Source of the DNA: Ascidia mentula
Taxonomy: Eukaryota; Chordata; Ascidiacea; Phlebobranchia; Ascidiidae
Assembly (NCBI GenBank): GCA_947561715.1
Contig: OX387199.1
Span: 7,941,001 to 8,005,000 of the forward strand
Direction of reading: 5' to 3'
Length of the DNA stretch: 64,000 bases
Of this stretch, positions 13,301 through 27,143 are shown in pieces. The position numbers and the translations under genes were made by a program. Each line of letters begins with the position of its first letter. Positions within the stretch are counted from its first letter, which is position 1. Under the pieces are notes generated by a model that saw nothing but the letters and a program-made list of their open reading frames with translations, searched no databases and was not told the origin of the DNA.

Positions 13301-16156
13301 TTATCTTAATATAGTTTATTGCTATCGAATCGCATGCCATTCGAGTACAACTCAGCCGTAGAAACAGGGTTCATTCTTTATTTTAGGTTCACTTTCAAAC
13401 CGTTCAAGGCACACAAACCTAAAGGTCGTACATCGCAAAACCGGTACGTAAAACAAATTATTTAAGTAACTTCTTCTAATGTTCTGTTTAGTTTTTGCAA
13501 TGCCCAAGTTTCCCGCTCAAGATGCTATTTTCCTGTTTTCGGGTCATTAGCGTTGTTTCCAATCGTCAAAGTTGCAATTTCAATCAGTGAGGCGACATTC
13601 TGACAACACCGTAGGTGGTGTGGGTCGACGTGCAACTACCTCTATAGCTTCAAAGCCGTCGTCGGCCGCTGCAAGCCAAACCCGCAATGGGAAGTACGGT
13701 TTACCTACTATTGTCATCAATCACCCCAGGCTCTCAATCATCGAAGGCCGGTGGGAAAGGAGGTATAACATCCTATTTTTCTGTACTGATCGTCACGCGC
13801 ACAACAGGGCTAGTAGCAGCCCTTCGGGTGCGAACGTTATTGCGCCTGGAGAGAAGGGTAATTTATAATAGCGTCCACGGCCACCGGCTCTCAGCAGTTC
13901 GCACTACCACTTTAACAATGGATGCCGATGGAAAATTGATGGAGAGCTTGTGACAAATTCGTCTCGAATTGTGTTTATCCAAAATCGCGCTTTAAAAAAC
14001 ACCATTTAATTTGATGTTCACCCATTGCGCGTCAGCAACAAATATACCTCGATTCCACGCTGTTTCATGGACACATATGTATTAAAACTCTTCTGCGACT
14101 TTATGGTTATATTGAAGACAATTTCCCACTGTACTTTATTTTACAAAACGGCAATGTCTTTAAACACCTAAAACAGCATTTGATGAATAAAATTTGTATG
14201 ACTTCGAGTCGGCTAAATTGAAGGTATAGGCAACAGTGTAAGGGAAGAATAAACGAGCGAATGAGCTGTGGCCCTTTTCGTTTATGCGGAATCACTAAAT
14301 TCACGGTCTTTCCCGGAAGGTTGCAACAATTTCCCGCCTTTGTTCCCATACGTTTCCCTAGCTTTTCCTAAACATAAATTTACAAGTTTTCGGCATCATC
14401 TGAACACAAACCTAAGCTTCTTGTTACAGCAACAGCATAGCACGAGTCGGTTTTCCGCTTTAACAACGGGGTTTAACATTCCATTTCTCTTTAACGTACC
14501 GCCATTTTCGGCTCGGCGTTACGTCATATTTATTGAATTGAATGCAGGGAAAACCAAATTTGAAACGCGATTTGCTGCCATGTATGTTTGTCCATTTTGA
14601 ATTTTGTTCCAAACAAAATTACGCAGTGATTTGAATCCTTCCCTTTTCGAATGTTTTAAATCTGCCTGCAAAGCTTATCGATTTGATATTTTCGACAGAA
14701 AACAACTAAAACGGTGTTTTACTTCAAAAACTAGCCAAATGCCACCTTAACATGGAGTTTTTAACATGATTTTGTGTTGGTTTTATCAATTTAATGACGT
14801 TTCCACACTTTACAGCGACGCACTCGACTTCACTCTTCTTCAATTAAGAGATTTTTGAGTGAAACTTTGATACTTTGAGTGTCACTCTTTTTGAGTGAAA
14901 TACATCCCGCATTATTTTTCCCAATCGGGCCTTGCACTTCCTGTAGTACCTGTCCCTATCCTTGTTCGTGCAGCAAACCACAACAAACGATTCTTCGGTT
15001 TGTTTTTTATTGCTAGACTCCGTTAAAAACACTCGCGCAAAATAAAGAGCAACAGCTCAAAGGGAACGAGAGGAAATTTCGCACCTGTCGATGTCGCTGA
15101 GGTACACCTCCAATAAAGGATCTATCGCGAGAAAACAAAACCCCACATATGCTATTAGGGGAAGTGTGGGCCCCTTAGGCGCTTAATTCACACCTTGTAT
15201 GGTCGACACGAAGGTAATAACACTAGAAAACCGGCCACGCATGAAAGACGCCAGTGCCGTCTTGTTTTCGCGCCACCGCTTTATGGTGTATCAAAAACTC
15301 TCGACTATTCAATAAACGCTACAGCCTATCGCTTTACTGTCCGCGGCAAGTACTTCTAAGTTCGTGTCGGATAAAATGCAATCACAAGCGCTTTGAAACG
15401 GTGCTGTACAAAGTCCGGGCGGTTAGGCACCTGCGTCAGTTGTCAGGATATATTTCTGTGTGTGCAACTGTGCTGATTTCGTCATGTTGACGCGTGCAAG
15501 GTTGTGTATGCGACGTATCGTTGAGTTCATAAATCACGTTCACCTGTGCCCCGTTGCAAACAACATTTTAAAAGTCGTTTGCGCAAAGGCCACTCAGGTA
15601 AATACTTTTATATTACTCGGCGACAAGGGCTCGGTTTTCCTTTAAAGGCACTTTTACTCACGAATTTACAAACTTTACAGTGCGTTAAGAGTTTTAGAGA
15701 AAAGCGGCTATATAAAACATCTCGAGTTGATCGCCATAAAAACGTGTACAGATTCGCGTTCTGCAAGCACGCGTTGAGCGCATTTGAAAATCGTGCACTG
15801 TCTCATGAAGCGCGAATTCAATGCAGTTTTCCGATTTGAAACAACCAGTCATTTCATATCATTAGCGCTCCAAACTATCAATAGATTTTCCCGAGTGGAA
15901 AAGGCGCGGGCGAGGTAAGGTTATGAAAACAAAAACGTTTTCTGATATTGTGTTCGTGGGCGCAACGTCTGGTGCGAAACGAGAGGCAAAGTTTTACAAA
16001 ATCAACCGCCAACGGCAACTTGGCGGCGAGCAGAAACAAAACGCCGCTATAAAGACTAGGCGAAAAAAAAACAACAAACAAACAACTAAAACTAATTAAC
16101 CGAACATTTCTCGTACAAAAAAAAAAAAAACGTAAAAAACACGTCAAAACTTTCCT
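7372..16156. other. gene-poor stretch downstream of FAM53
   Basis: No supported exon. The longest frames (about 146 codons near 8.1-8.6 kb minus, about 110 near 14.3 kb plus) lack matching splice partners and family resemblance. Small features seen: an (AATC)n-like run at about 7676-7694 next to a TTTATTTT stretch, like the 3' tail of a retroposon, and a run of 14 A near 16117-16130 just downstream of the FAM53 stop codon. Confidence 0.6.
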
Positions 16157-19100
16157 CTACAATTCCCCGTCCGACTCGTTCTCAATCTCATCAACATCCA
16201 GGTCGACACACTCCAACGCGAAGCCCGGACTGACGCCGCCAGGGGCCGTCCCCAGGTCCCCACCGCCGTCCTCCATGTCAACGGCGTCGTCGGCTTCGCC
16301 CGGAACCTCGTCGGTGGGCGACGGAATGCGGCCCCGGACGTCCCGGATGTGTGACATGGCCGGTGTTCCCGGGCCGATGGTGAACATGAAGGGCGAGGTT
16401 GAGGGAGGTGTGTGTTGCTCCATCTGCGCACACATGTCACGTGATTAGGGCGACGTCACGTAACACGATTTCTCGTAGGTAAATGTCACAAGCCACATAT
16501 TTGCGCCGTTGAACGGCAACGAAAATGAACCGCGCTTGTGTAAAACCGCTAAACGCGTACGACAGGAAAACAAATAGCTTTGCATATTGTCAAACTGTAC
16601 TCTTTGCCCTGTGGCGGAAATGTGCCTAATACTTCAAGGCGAACACGTTGATCGATCAGGCAAAACTCCAGAACCAGCAGAACTGTTTTAATTAAATGCG
16701 ATAATCGTATCGCCCTAACACGGAAACGTCATCAGCTCTTTTGTAGTAATCGTTAGTTTTGCCCGACGAGATGCAAAATTGGGTGGGTTTGTTGGTTTTA
16801 CAGACATCACTCAACCATGCACACAATGCCAAATAACTCGCATCGAAAATGCATTGGCCTTTGTGCAAAACGATCGTTTGCGAGCTTACGATTGAATGGT
16901 TTTTAAAGAATTCAACAATAGCAGCCCTCCCAACATGCCGTATGGCGTCAACTTTATTGTCTGTTTTTAATGCTCTAATACACAGTTCAACGAATTGCTC
17001 AACTCAGAGTTGGTTAATTGACGTGGTTTATTCATAGTATCTTGTACCAAACTTGGCATTTCAAAATCTAAAATCGAACGGTAGGCCGACAAGGCGTAAC
17101 CGCGTTGACTTTATATGTTCCACACGACTAGCATCCAACCTTTAGTGCAAACCAAGGAAGAGGGCGTTGCGTTATTGTCAAGTGTATTGGGAAGCACGGC
17201 GCACAATGGACGAAACTGCGCTTCGGTGACTGGCGTAAGGCAATGAGGCTTCGTTCTGCTGTAAACCGCCAAACTGACTTCTACTTATTAATGTTTATGG
17301 CTACGCTCCGTTAGTGACATTTTAGGTATTTGACGTTTGGCTTGTCACCAGGCTAGTGTAATTGACGAAACGTCAACGGCACACTGGAAAGCGTTGATAT
17401 TCGCTGGACAGTCTGCAATTCACATCTCGGCCCTGGAGATTTGAATTGAAAACGGGCAGAAATATTCAGCAACCGCTTTGTCACAAGGCGATGAACTCAT
17501 AGACGAACCTTTCCCAGTGAAATTTAAATACGTGGAATTTTAAATCCAATTCAACCAAGTCTACGTGGACCAGGAACCGAAAGTTATCGCAATGCTATTG
17601 GAATTCCCTATCCGCATTTTTTCCTCGGCGTGCATTGGCGTATGGTTAAGGTTTCGACTATGCGCTAAAACTTGAATAAATAAATATACGAGTCACGAAT
17701 ATAGTGAACCTCTGCAAGGACGGTTATAGGGTCAACGTAATTGGATGTATCTTGCAAAAAAATGAACACGCACGTGGCGCCGAAGGTAAACTTTACCAGG
17801 GTATAACGTACACCTCGCATAGCCGAATAATATCTAAGTCTACTAAAACGTTTTCGAACAATGATATGGTCAGTTCGAGTTAATGCAACCTTCGGGCCGC
17901 CGCAAGCGAAACTAGTAGAGAACTGAAAATATCTCAGGAATTCAGAAGCCTTACAACTCCTGGGGGGGGGGGGGGGTCACTGCACTGAAGCACATGGGCG
18001 CAAAACCAACGACAAAACGTTGCCAACACTGAGACTAAAAGATAAAGAGTATCAATCAATTCCCTTGTAATTTTGCCTCAAAGGCCGAGTGGTTGTGCTC
18101 ACTGTTGACATAACATGGTAAAAGGTCTGCGCAAATGTTACTACACCATGCCAGAGTAAGGCATGACATGACGTGTCGACAGCTGCCCGTATCAGCAGTT
18201 ATTAATCAGAGGCGAATTGAAAGGTTCATTAGACTAAAGTGCAACCTTTTGCGTCCAAACCCACACGTTTCAACTATGATGTCCGCAAAAAAAGGTTTCT
18301 TGAGGTTCTATAGATGGCTATTAGATTTAAATAGCAATGTTATCTAATGACGGTGCGCTTTCGACACATTTCTGCTACCGTTGTGGTAGAAGAGGGTATG
18401 GAAGTGATGGATCGGCCCTGTTTCAGTAAATCGTGTTTACACAGAATACGATTCTGGGTTCGTGCAACTGTTTACGCCTGGAATACGGGATTCCGAAAAT
18501 GCGACGCACAGTCGTGCCAAATTGGAACTCCGCTTTCTCCACATATTTGAAACTTTGGTCGTTTCGCCGCCACAGAAACGCACACGCCAAAACACGGTAA
18601 TGCATAATTATAGGAAAAGCACTGCAGAACTACAATCACAGTGTCACGCACCACAATCGTGCAAAACTTTAACCGACTCCTGTGACCGCATTTCAGTTCG
18701 GGCGGTTTAAGCTGAATAGGTCCCTATTGCCCTCGTTGATTGGAGCGAACTTGCGTTTGATTACTCACCGCTAGCTTAACAAAGTGCGGTGTTTAACGCA
18801 GTAACCACGCGTGCAAACTGATCAACATGTTTGAATTGTCGGTTGTAACTGAAAATATGAAGTTGTTTTTGTAGTATGGGGGAGGGGGGTTGTAGTATTA
18901 GGGGCTCTCGACGTGTGAGGTCAAAAAACATTTTGCAAACTAAGTTACAGAAAAGAGGGCTTTTGATTCAAGAAATGCAAGTTCCATTATCGAACTGTAA
19001 ACATAATAAATCCTGCAGGGTTTAAAATTCCACGCAGGCACTGGAAAACACAAAAACGAAAATAAATTCAAATTCAAATTCCGACAAGCCCAGACACACT

Positions 19101-22100
19101 AAGAGATATTCTTCGAAAAAAAAACACGCTTATAAGCAATCGTTAAATAAAACACAAAAGCAGCGCCATTTCGAAGTAAGCCATTATGACTTCGCTCGCC
19201 ACTCCGCCCATCAATAGACGCGCGGCCGTGATTCGCCAAAGCTGTGGAAATGGCAAATGTCAACAAATTCCAGGAAGGTCCTATTCCATCAACATCACAG
19301 CCCTCTGGACGTCAGTCACATTAGGGCAGTGTCAACTGCTTTAAACGCGGGAGTAGAGTTAGTGTGTTGGTTGGGTGCTTTAATCGCAACGTTTGCGTGG
19401 AAGTCGAAAGTAATTTTGATCGGTACTGACAGCGGCCGAGGCCAACGCACCGAAGAAGAGTGTAATTTCTCGAGGCTGTGTATCGATAGTAAACCTGTTT
19501 TAACTTTGATTCATTTGGACACGATTTTCTTTTGATAAAAGTCTTATTTGTTTATAATAATCAGAGCATTCTGAATATAATATGCATCGCAATACTGGTT
19601 TGTCCTCATTACTTTCGCTGATTATAATTCCATTCTTTCGGATCACGACAAAAACGGCTACCGGTAATCTAACTCTGGGTCCTATGCCTCTAGAAAAGGC
19701 AGAACGCGACAGAACGAGATGATGGACAACCACCATTAACCCCACGCACCACAGAGCAACTCTTTTTGTCGCCGCGAAACGAAATGGAGGCCCAAAATTC
19801 TAATACTGCATCGTACAAAGGGGAACCAAAAAATACGCCAGATTCCAAGCACAGCGGTATAGGCTTGGAAAGTCAACAGAGCAAGTGGTGTTGGTATTAA
19901 CAAGTAACAACTTGTGGAGTACAGTGGTTTTACACAGCACGCTTCGGAAAAACACACAGTTGTTATTCCCACTGATTGATTGGTGTGAGGCAAAACTAAT
20001 TACACAATTTCGATGCAAATGAACAGACCGCTTCATACATATAAATTGCGAAACATGTGAAAGATGCAAACCATACGTGGTTTCCAAACTTTAAAAATAG
20101 CTTAAGAGCAAAACACCTCGTTAAATTAAAGGAATGGATGTTAGGAAAATTTGCGTAAAACGCGTACTTTTTGCAAGCTAACTGATAACAAAAAAACGAG
20201 TCAAGCTTTAAGTATTGAACGCTTGGTGTGATGCCAAAGACGAACGCCCATAGGGGCCTGGCAATTATGGTGACACAACCAAATATTCTGACTATTTCAA
20301 CCGCCAATCCCTGTGCGATGGGCGGGGAACAATAGAAAGGTAGCACACTTACCGAGCATTCGTCGTTGCTACGATTACTGCCTGAATCTCCTCCGACCGC
20401 AGAGGGGAAGACAGGGTTGACTGCGGGTATTTTGGCTGCAATCGCACTAAGGCTGCTGTTGTTGTTGTTCATGCTGTTGGTCGGTGAAGGCCAGTTTCCG
20501 CTCGAAAAAATCTGCAAGAGAGGCGAAAATTAATTCAAACGTCCTTGGTACGGGTTAATATTGTAATATAGTCGGTAGGGCAGAGATAAGAATGGAAAGG
20601 GAGCGACACAAGTTTCTTGATAAACCTTCACGAAACGTCATTGGTTCCGTCTTCCGAAGTTACGCACAAACCTAAAACACCAAAGCTTTTACAGACTTCG
20701 GCGTATTGTAAAATAGGCAATTGACGTGAAGCATTACGCAGATAAATATGTTGTAGAAACATAATGCCGAAAGCGACAAAGACCGAAATGCTGTTGGCAA
20801 CGTTCTTCCGTCCCCCCGTAGGCTTTAATCTCCGATGACACGGGTCATTTCTCGGCAATGACGCAAATGTTTATAGTTCTACGTGGCATATGTTTGATGC
20901 CAGACCATGAAAACACCCAAAAGCAGTTATATGGCTCACATAAATCGAACAGAACATCAGATCGAATCAATTTCGCGTGTTCGTACCGAGGTTACGCAAA
21001 CAAAACGGTCGACTTGTTGGAACCAGATGGGAAACTTAACGGCGCAGGGCCTCGGGGAATTAAAAATTGATATGTTGCTTTTCCTCGAGTTGTTGTCAGC
21101 CAGTTTAAACCGGAACAAATCGGTTCGTGATTGGGTTACGCACCTGATTCCCTGAGTTCGTTTTCTCCTTGTTGCATTTGTTCCTTTTGCTCATTGAGGT
21201 CTGCGGAAAACAATGTATAAAGGTTATTTGAAAGAAAAGCGCTCTAAACTGCTACAAATAGGCAATATCTTCAACCCCACAAGCGAGTGTATATTTACAA
21301 ATAAAAATGTTTATAAAAAAGCCTGGATCTTCCACTGACAACTTGGGGTTGGTTTTGGGATAAACCCGCTAAAATTCTTGATTCATAGGACTGGCGTAGA
21401 TTGCTACTTAATCAACCAACCAAGATGTTTTGGAATATATATATTTCGCCTATGCGGCATCCTCCGTGTTCTTATTCAAATAGAATCTATGTACTAATGC
21501 ATGGTCTCCTGGGCTTGGGGAGATTAGAAACACAAGCACACAGTCAGACTGCATTGTAATGTCGAAAGAGTTGAGATTATAGTGAGAACGCATTTTTTTG
21601 GTTCACGTAGCTTGGAAATGGTTTACTTTCAAGTGACCTTGACGCCGTTTAATCCGGAAAAACGTCTGAGCGGGGCACACAGGATTACTACGTTTCCTTT
21701 AAATACAAACGTGGGTGTTGACCACACCATAATCGTAATATGGTCAGAGATCGTTGAAATTGGTTCGTCTTTAAAGCTTAAACTGGTTCGGACGTCAACG
21801 ACAGGTTCAATACACGTTGCACGTAAGTTCGTCGGACGAGGTGCCACACGCGTAAGTATGGAACACGAGATACGTAAGGCAAAGCGCCGCATCGGTGGCT
21901 CTGAAACAGCCCACTACCATCAGTCAATGCATTTCTTGGCGGAAGTTTTATGAAGGATATCCCTACGGCACTGTCACGGCAAATTCATCGAGGCACACAA
22001 CAGCACGTTCAACCTTGCAACTCACATTTCATCAGGTTGCTTTGGGATTTTGCTGTTATTATCGATGGTGTTTTGAGTTAATAAAATATGTAATTAAATT

Positions 22101-25100
22101 GAAAGAGCGTTTAGCTTCTAGATATGAGAATTCAATTCTGGAATAGTGGCCGAACGAATGAATGCAATTCAAACATTTACATTTCATCCGAGGTTGACAG
22201 TTCGGAAAAATATAGTCGGCCGCGCTTTTTAATGACTATCATGGGACTGTTACGACTACAACATTTCAGCGAATGTCACGACATTTGGTTTGTACGACGA
22301 TTGTGGGCAACGTTTACGATAAAAAAAACCAGCCAAATGTGCCCAAGCGCGAATGTTAAACTATCAGCCTTCGGCTCTTCCACCTGCACACTTGTGTAAT
22401 TTGCCGTAAATCGTTACAGAAATGATCCTTTTGCAGCCGGTCTGTTTCTGGTAAATGAGAGTTTGCTTTTCTGTGGCAGCAGACAAATATGTACACAACA
22501 ACCCGTAAAACGTCTGGGAGTAATATATACTGCAACAAAATGCGTTCAACAATTGAGCAAATTTGAGTTTGCGCACCTAACGAAATTGCCAAGTACGCGG
22601 ATTTCAAAACCTGTATTCTTTTCAAACACCAGAATGGACATTCTTGCATTGTGATTGTGAACTTATTACTGGCTGAGAATGGATAACCACACTTGGGTAA
22701 CCCCAACGTGATTTTAAAAGGTTGGGGATGATATGTTCAGCAAATGTAACAACATCGCGTGACAAACAGTTGAGCTGGTTAAGTTCAGCGCTGCGGCAAA
22801 CATACCAAGTACAAAGTAAACGCATGAATTTCACAAACATTTTTTTCAAAAACCGAACAAATTTTCTTAAAATTATTATTTTTTCGGTTTAAAATAGTTA
22901 ACGTTTGGTCACGAAATGTCCAGAAAAAATCACACCTGCTTCATTTTGGCAAAATCGAGGGTAGGTCTCTGATAACACAGCTTGTTGTGAGATCTCCTGC
23001 GGGTGCGAGTCCGTCTCGCGTTTAGATCGGAAGGGTGTGACTGACACCTCAGTAGACCACCGTACCGCGAAGTTCCACGTTCAAACCTGCACACAGTGTG
23101 ACGTCAACCACATATTAGAAGCATTCCTTGATATTCCAAAAGTTGCCGATTTTTTAGATGATAAAATATTCTGTCGTATTTACGGTGGAAACTGTTATTA
23201 TAGTTCACAGTGTTTATATATTCTTGAAGGAGCATTTGCAATAATTTGGTAATACTGTATTAATTGCGTGAGGTTAAATGGTTTCGAAGGGGTCTCTAAC
23301 TCCCTGTAGCTTTGTATGTAAAATACATCACCGTGTATTTAGGTTCTACTGTAGAATTCCTGGCGTAATTCCTTAGTGTATCAGAGGGCAAGTACTGACA
23401 GTCATTGACTTGTTGCCAATATACACTGCCCGCACTGAAGAAACGCAGGTAAGACGATATTTGTGTTTGTGGTGAAGTGTGCGCAGACAATATGGCAAGG
23501 CCGCGAAGGGGTTCCAAACAAAGGTGGAGTATGTTGGGAACGTCACACGCCACAAAACCAACTTAGGGAAAATTTTCATTTATTGACGCCGCGGAGGTAT
23601 TTGCGCAAACGTTAAAAGAGGGGAGTGTTTATGTCATTGCTGAATACTGCCCTTCTGGCAAACTTTGTTTTATTTGCGTTTCTCAACGTTTCGGCCGAAG
23701 GCTGTTGCATAACAGCCGAAACGTTGAGAAACGTCAATAAAATAAAGTTTGTCAGAAGGGCAGTATTCAGCAATAAAATATGCCTGGCAGCATCGGTAAC
23801 AGTTTATGTCATTATTGTGACAAAAAAGCACAATATTTTCGAGAGGAATATTGTATTTTAAAACGACGCTGCAAAGCTTTTTCGGAATAAAAACCCGGTA
23901 AACTTATTTAAATAAGTCCCATTTGTCGCTGTTTTCGATTCAAACAGTTGACCTTCTGCTGTCAGACAACAACAGCGTTTAAACTCTCAATGTGATACAG
24001 GCCGTAAGCGAAATGCTGCGCCAAACGAAAACATGGTGTGCTGTGCAATTTAGTGGGTTCAGGAAGACGTCGAGAGTCGACACTCGAGCATCTAACGTAC
24101 CGCCGTGCTTGTTTACAACGATCGCTGATCTTGATTTAGATTGATTCAGTCAATCGCTTGTGCCTCGTTGCAGATGCACCCAAGTGCAGTCACAAATGTT
24201 TTTGAGGTGTTTCAGGCGTCCCCATGCGATTTGACTAATGTCCGTTACGATTTTAGAATATTTTTGGATTTCCTAACGGCTTCGATTAGCGACATGAAAA
24301 AGTTTATTTTAGGGTGCGGGTGTCATGCGTGGCCTTAATTATTCATTAAGTTTGCTGACCGACTCATTCGCCAAAACACGTGTTAAATGTATTCTTAGTT
24401 GAAAACTATCTTTAACGCTTTTAATTATTCACGCATCCGGTTTCCATAACTGTCACAAATTTTGAATCTTTAATGTCAAGCTATTTCGAAACGAAAACCG
24501 TAATTTGGGAGACAGCATTTACTATTTTACTAAAACAGCATAATCTATCCGAGACATAGTGCATTGTCTACATGCACATTAAAATGGCTTATCGGGTGTA
24601 GTTTAAAAGTATGTAGAGCAGCAACATACAAACAAACGCTCTTTCCTGACAAAACTTATATGAAATTTGGAAAAAGCTCATATTATATATAGAGTCCCAA
24701 TCACATACCTTCGTTCGAGATCTGGCGTCGACGACGGCGTGTAATGAATACTTTCGCGATGTTCAAGATCATCCGAAAACGAGAGGCTACGCTTGGTAGC
24801 CGACAATCCCGAATGAGGCCAACTCCTTGAAACCGCATCATTCGAACGCGAAGACGAGGGCGAAGCAGTTCCACAGTAAGGTGAAGACAATGGACTAAAA
24901 ACGCCGCTCGAGTGCTGTTGGAATGGGCGGCCGCCGAGATGATGTTGATGGGATGAGAGAAAAGTCCACGCGCCGCTCTCTTGTTTAATCACAGTGACGG
25001 AAGCAGGACGCGGAACAGGAGAAGCTGGTGGAGTAAGGAGTGATTCGTCGGTTATCGACGCGGCGCTGGAACAGTCAAGAGAGCGCGAACAATCGCCGGT

Positions 25101-25931
25101 GGAACTTGATGTCGAGTAAGCGGACTGTGCGCGCCTTAACCCGTGAGCTTTGCCCACAGGCACCCAAACTTTGGACTTGGGCTTCCAGGAAAGCTGCAGA
25201 CCTGCTGTTTCTAGAGGGTCGATCGCGGACATAGTCTCGTCCGGCTCCGAAACTGACCTGCAATGCTTTTTAATAGGTGGGATATCGCTACATCCGACGA
25301 ACTGTGTCGGCTGAAACGACCCTGCACCTTTACGCGGCGAATGCAACGTGCAACTCTTGCCCACGACGCTTGGGAAAGTGGCGTCGGATTTCGAAAAACT
25401 CTTTCCAGTGCCACTGTTGAATTGGAATGGGTTATCTGCGTCGATTTGGGTCCTGACTGCAATTTTGACGCCCCCCGCCCGCGATGAAGTGTGCAACGCT
25501 GACAGAGTGTTCCTGGGAGCTTTCTTGCCGGTTTCGTGAAGGTCAAATACGGTCACGTGCGTTGTATCGGCATGCTTGGACTTTTGTAGTGCATTGCTAG
25601 ACCTGAGATCTCGTCGTGTAAGTGCGCTCGGCCGTTGCGGCGTTAATCTCGTACACGACACGCCCAACACTGCACCGGACGCACCGGCAAAAGCGACGTG
25701 GTCTGTCGGTTTTGCCTGGTTGTTGCTGTTGCCGCTGTTGATTGAGGTAGGGGCCGCGGACCCAGGTGTACACGCCCCGGTAGCGGCTTGCGTTGTCCCT
25801 CCCGCTGAAGGGGATATCGTGGCCCACTGGCCAGAAGGCTCTGCGGAAATCAGGTGAAATTCGTTGAAAAGGGAAGTGAAATGCGCCGACAAAAGTTTCT
25901 GAGTGTGGCCAGCTGGACAAAAAGTGTGCAT
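16157..25931 (-). CDS. FAM53: FAM53-family protein (simplet-like), 5 coding exons
   Basis: FAM53 proteins are nuclear Ser-rich proteins; the fish member simplet affects beta-catenin nuclear entry. Exons in coding order: 25931-24709, 23086-22936, 21200-21144, 20511-20353, 16423-16157. Every junction is GT-AG and phase-consistent, giving 618 aa. Family hallmarks appear in the expected order: KKHCRSVSEPDE (about 221-232), SWKPKSKVWVPV (248-259), TPSSTPDLERR (end of exon 1), RCQSHPSDLNARR followed by a basic NLS-like TRTRRR (421-439), QRPTLDFAKMKQ (447-458) and an acidic C-end with LDVDEIENE, like the ELDIEQIENN end of vertebrate FAM53. The start is uncertain: ATG 25931 follows an in-frame TAA, but a good acceptor (tttccgcag) would start the exon at 25840 with a 5' exon further upstream. 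Introns are large (0.6-3.9 kb). The long Ser/Thr/Pro-rich N-terminal part is not typical of vertebrate members. Confidence 0.88.
17962..17976 (+). repeat. poly-G tract (15 G)
   Basis: An uninterrupted run of 15 G inside the last FAM53 intron. On the transcribed strand of FAM53 it reads as poly-C. Confidence 0.95.
23636..23774. repeat. long inverted repeat (fold-back element) in FAM53 region
   Basis: The left arm (about 23636-23695) and right arm (about 23715-23774) are reverse complements over about 60 bp with only a few mismatches. Between them is a second small palindrome (GGCTGTT-GCAT-AACAGCC). The innermost arm carries GCCGAAACGTTGAGAAACG. The segment lies in the intron between FAM53 exons 1 and 2 and would form a long hairpin in the transcript. 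I see no clear target-site duplication. A related GCCGAAACGT then AATAAAAT string occurs alone near 3684-3710. Confidence 0.9.
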
Positions 25932-27143
25932 GCTTCTTCTTTAGCCATGGTGTAAAATATATAAATATATAAAGTACTAACGCCGCATTCATAGCGCGCT
26001 ATAGATCAAGGCTTTTAGTTGGTTGGTAACAAACAACGTATTTAAGCTTGATGTGGGCATCGAAAAAGCCGCAAGCAAAAAAAAACAATGCCGCAAATTT
26101 ACAACATAATCGAAAGCACGCACGCCTAAAAGTGGACAGAATAGCGTTTTTTGGCGGAAACAGCGGCAATCGGGGGAAGTCGACCGCGCATTCATTGTTC
26201 GAAACCAATAAAAAAACACTCTTTGAAACAGTGGAAAAAAAGAACCACGATTTATAACTTGCTAAAGCTGCGTGGCTTCTAATAACAATCCCAACTTTGC
26301 GCAGATTCAAAAGCCCACCAACAACACACAATTGTAAAACCCAGTACGCCGTATGACAGATAAATGGCATCCGAAACGCGAGGGAGGTGCTCGAATCAGG
26401 GTCACACCGTCACAACTTGATATGAAACACAAGGAGAGCGCCCGTGCGAAAAAGGCCCTTATCAATGAAATTAAGGTGGCCCTGATTCTTTTCAGGCGAG
26501 CGTCGACGGGCCAAAAAGGCTACCACGCCGGGCCTGCGCCAACAGGGGCCCGATAGGCCCGGGAATGTAACGCGTATTGATTACACTGAGAATGGTGTAA
26601 GCCTGCAGACAATGGTCGACTTTCCAGCGGCGACAAGGCAAAATAAACACCGCCGCACAGTTATTACGCTTCCCCTGTGAGCGTGGAGGGCCTGTATAGT
26701 GTGGCGTTACACACAGAGCCTTAAAAAAGGTACAACCAAACGCTCAGACCGTTTCGAATGTCGATTGCACTTCAATTCGGTCAGGCACGCCTCGAGGAAC
26801 AATTGTCGCGGCTCCTTGGCGTAATGTAGCACACGCAACACCAAGCAAGCGTAACTCAAATGCACGTAGACCAACCATTCTCCAAATCTGTTGGAACCGA
26901 CATCTGTGCATTGAGGTTTTGCCAACGCGAACAGTCTAATAATGGGGAATAGTAGTGTTTTGGCCTATGGTTGCACGTTGGTCTATTTGTGATGTTAACA
27001 GTAACTGTCTTGACACCAAAACAAACATCTGACATTTGGTTGGACCACTTTACACAGTTTGTGCGCTGTAGAAATGTGAAACTTAAAGCAAATATTTGTG
27101 CCCAGAGGCCCACTGCATCAGTTAGTGGAACGCCTCTACAAGT
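25932..27143. other. intergenic stretch upstream of FAM53
   Basis: This stretch is upstream of FAM53 exon 1 and downstream of the Cys-rich orphan gene, both on the minus strand. An AT-rich TATATATTTATATATTTTA string lies about 20 bp upstream of ATG 25931 on the minus strand and could be a TATA element, or chance. No exon is supported. Confidence 0.45.

Noticed and set aside
25040..25857. several plus- and minus-strand frames of 60 to 131 codons over the first FAM53 exon
   Set aside because: All overlap the long FAM53 exon in other frames and are its shadows.
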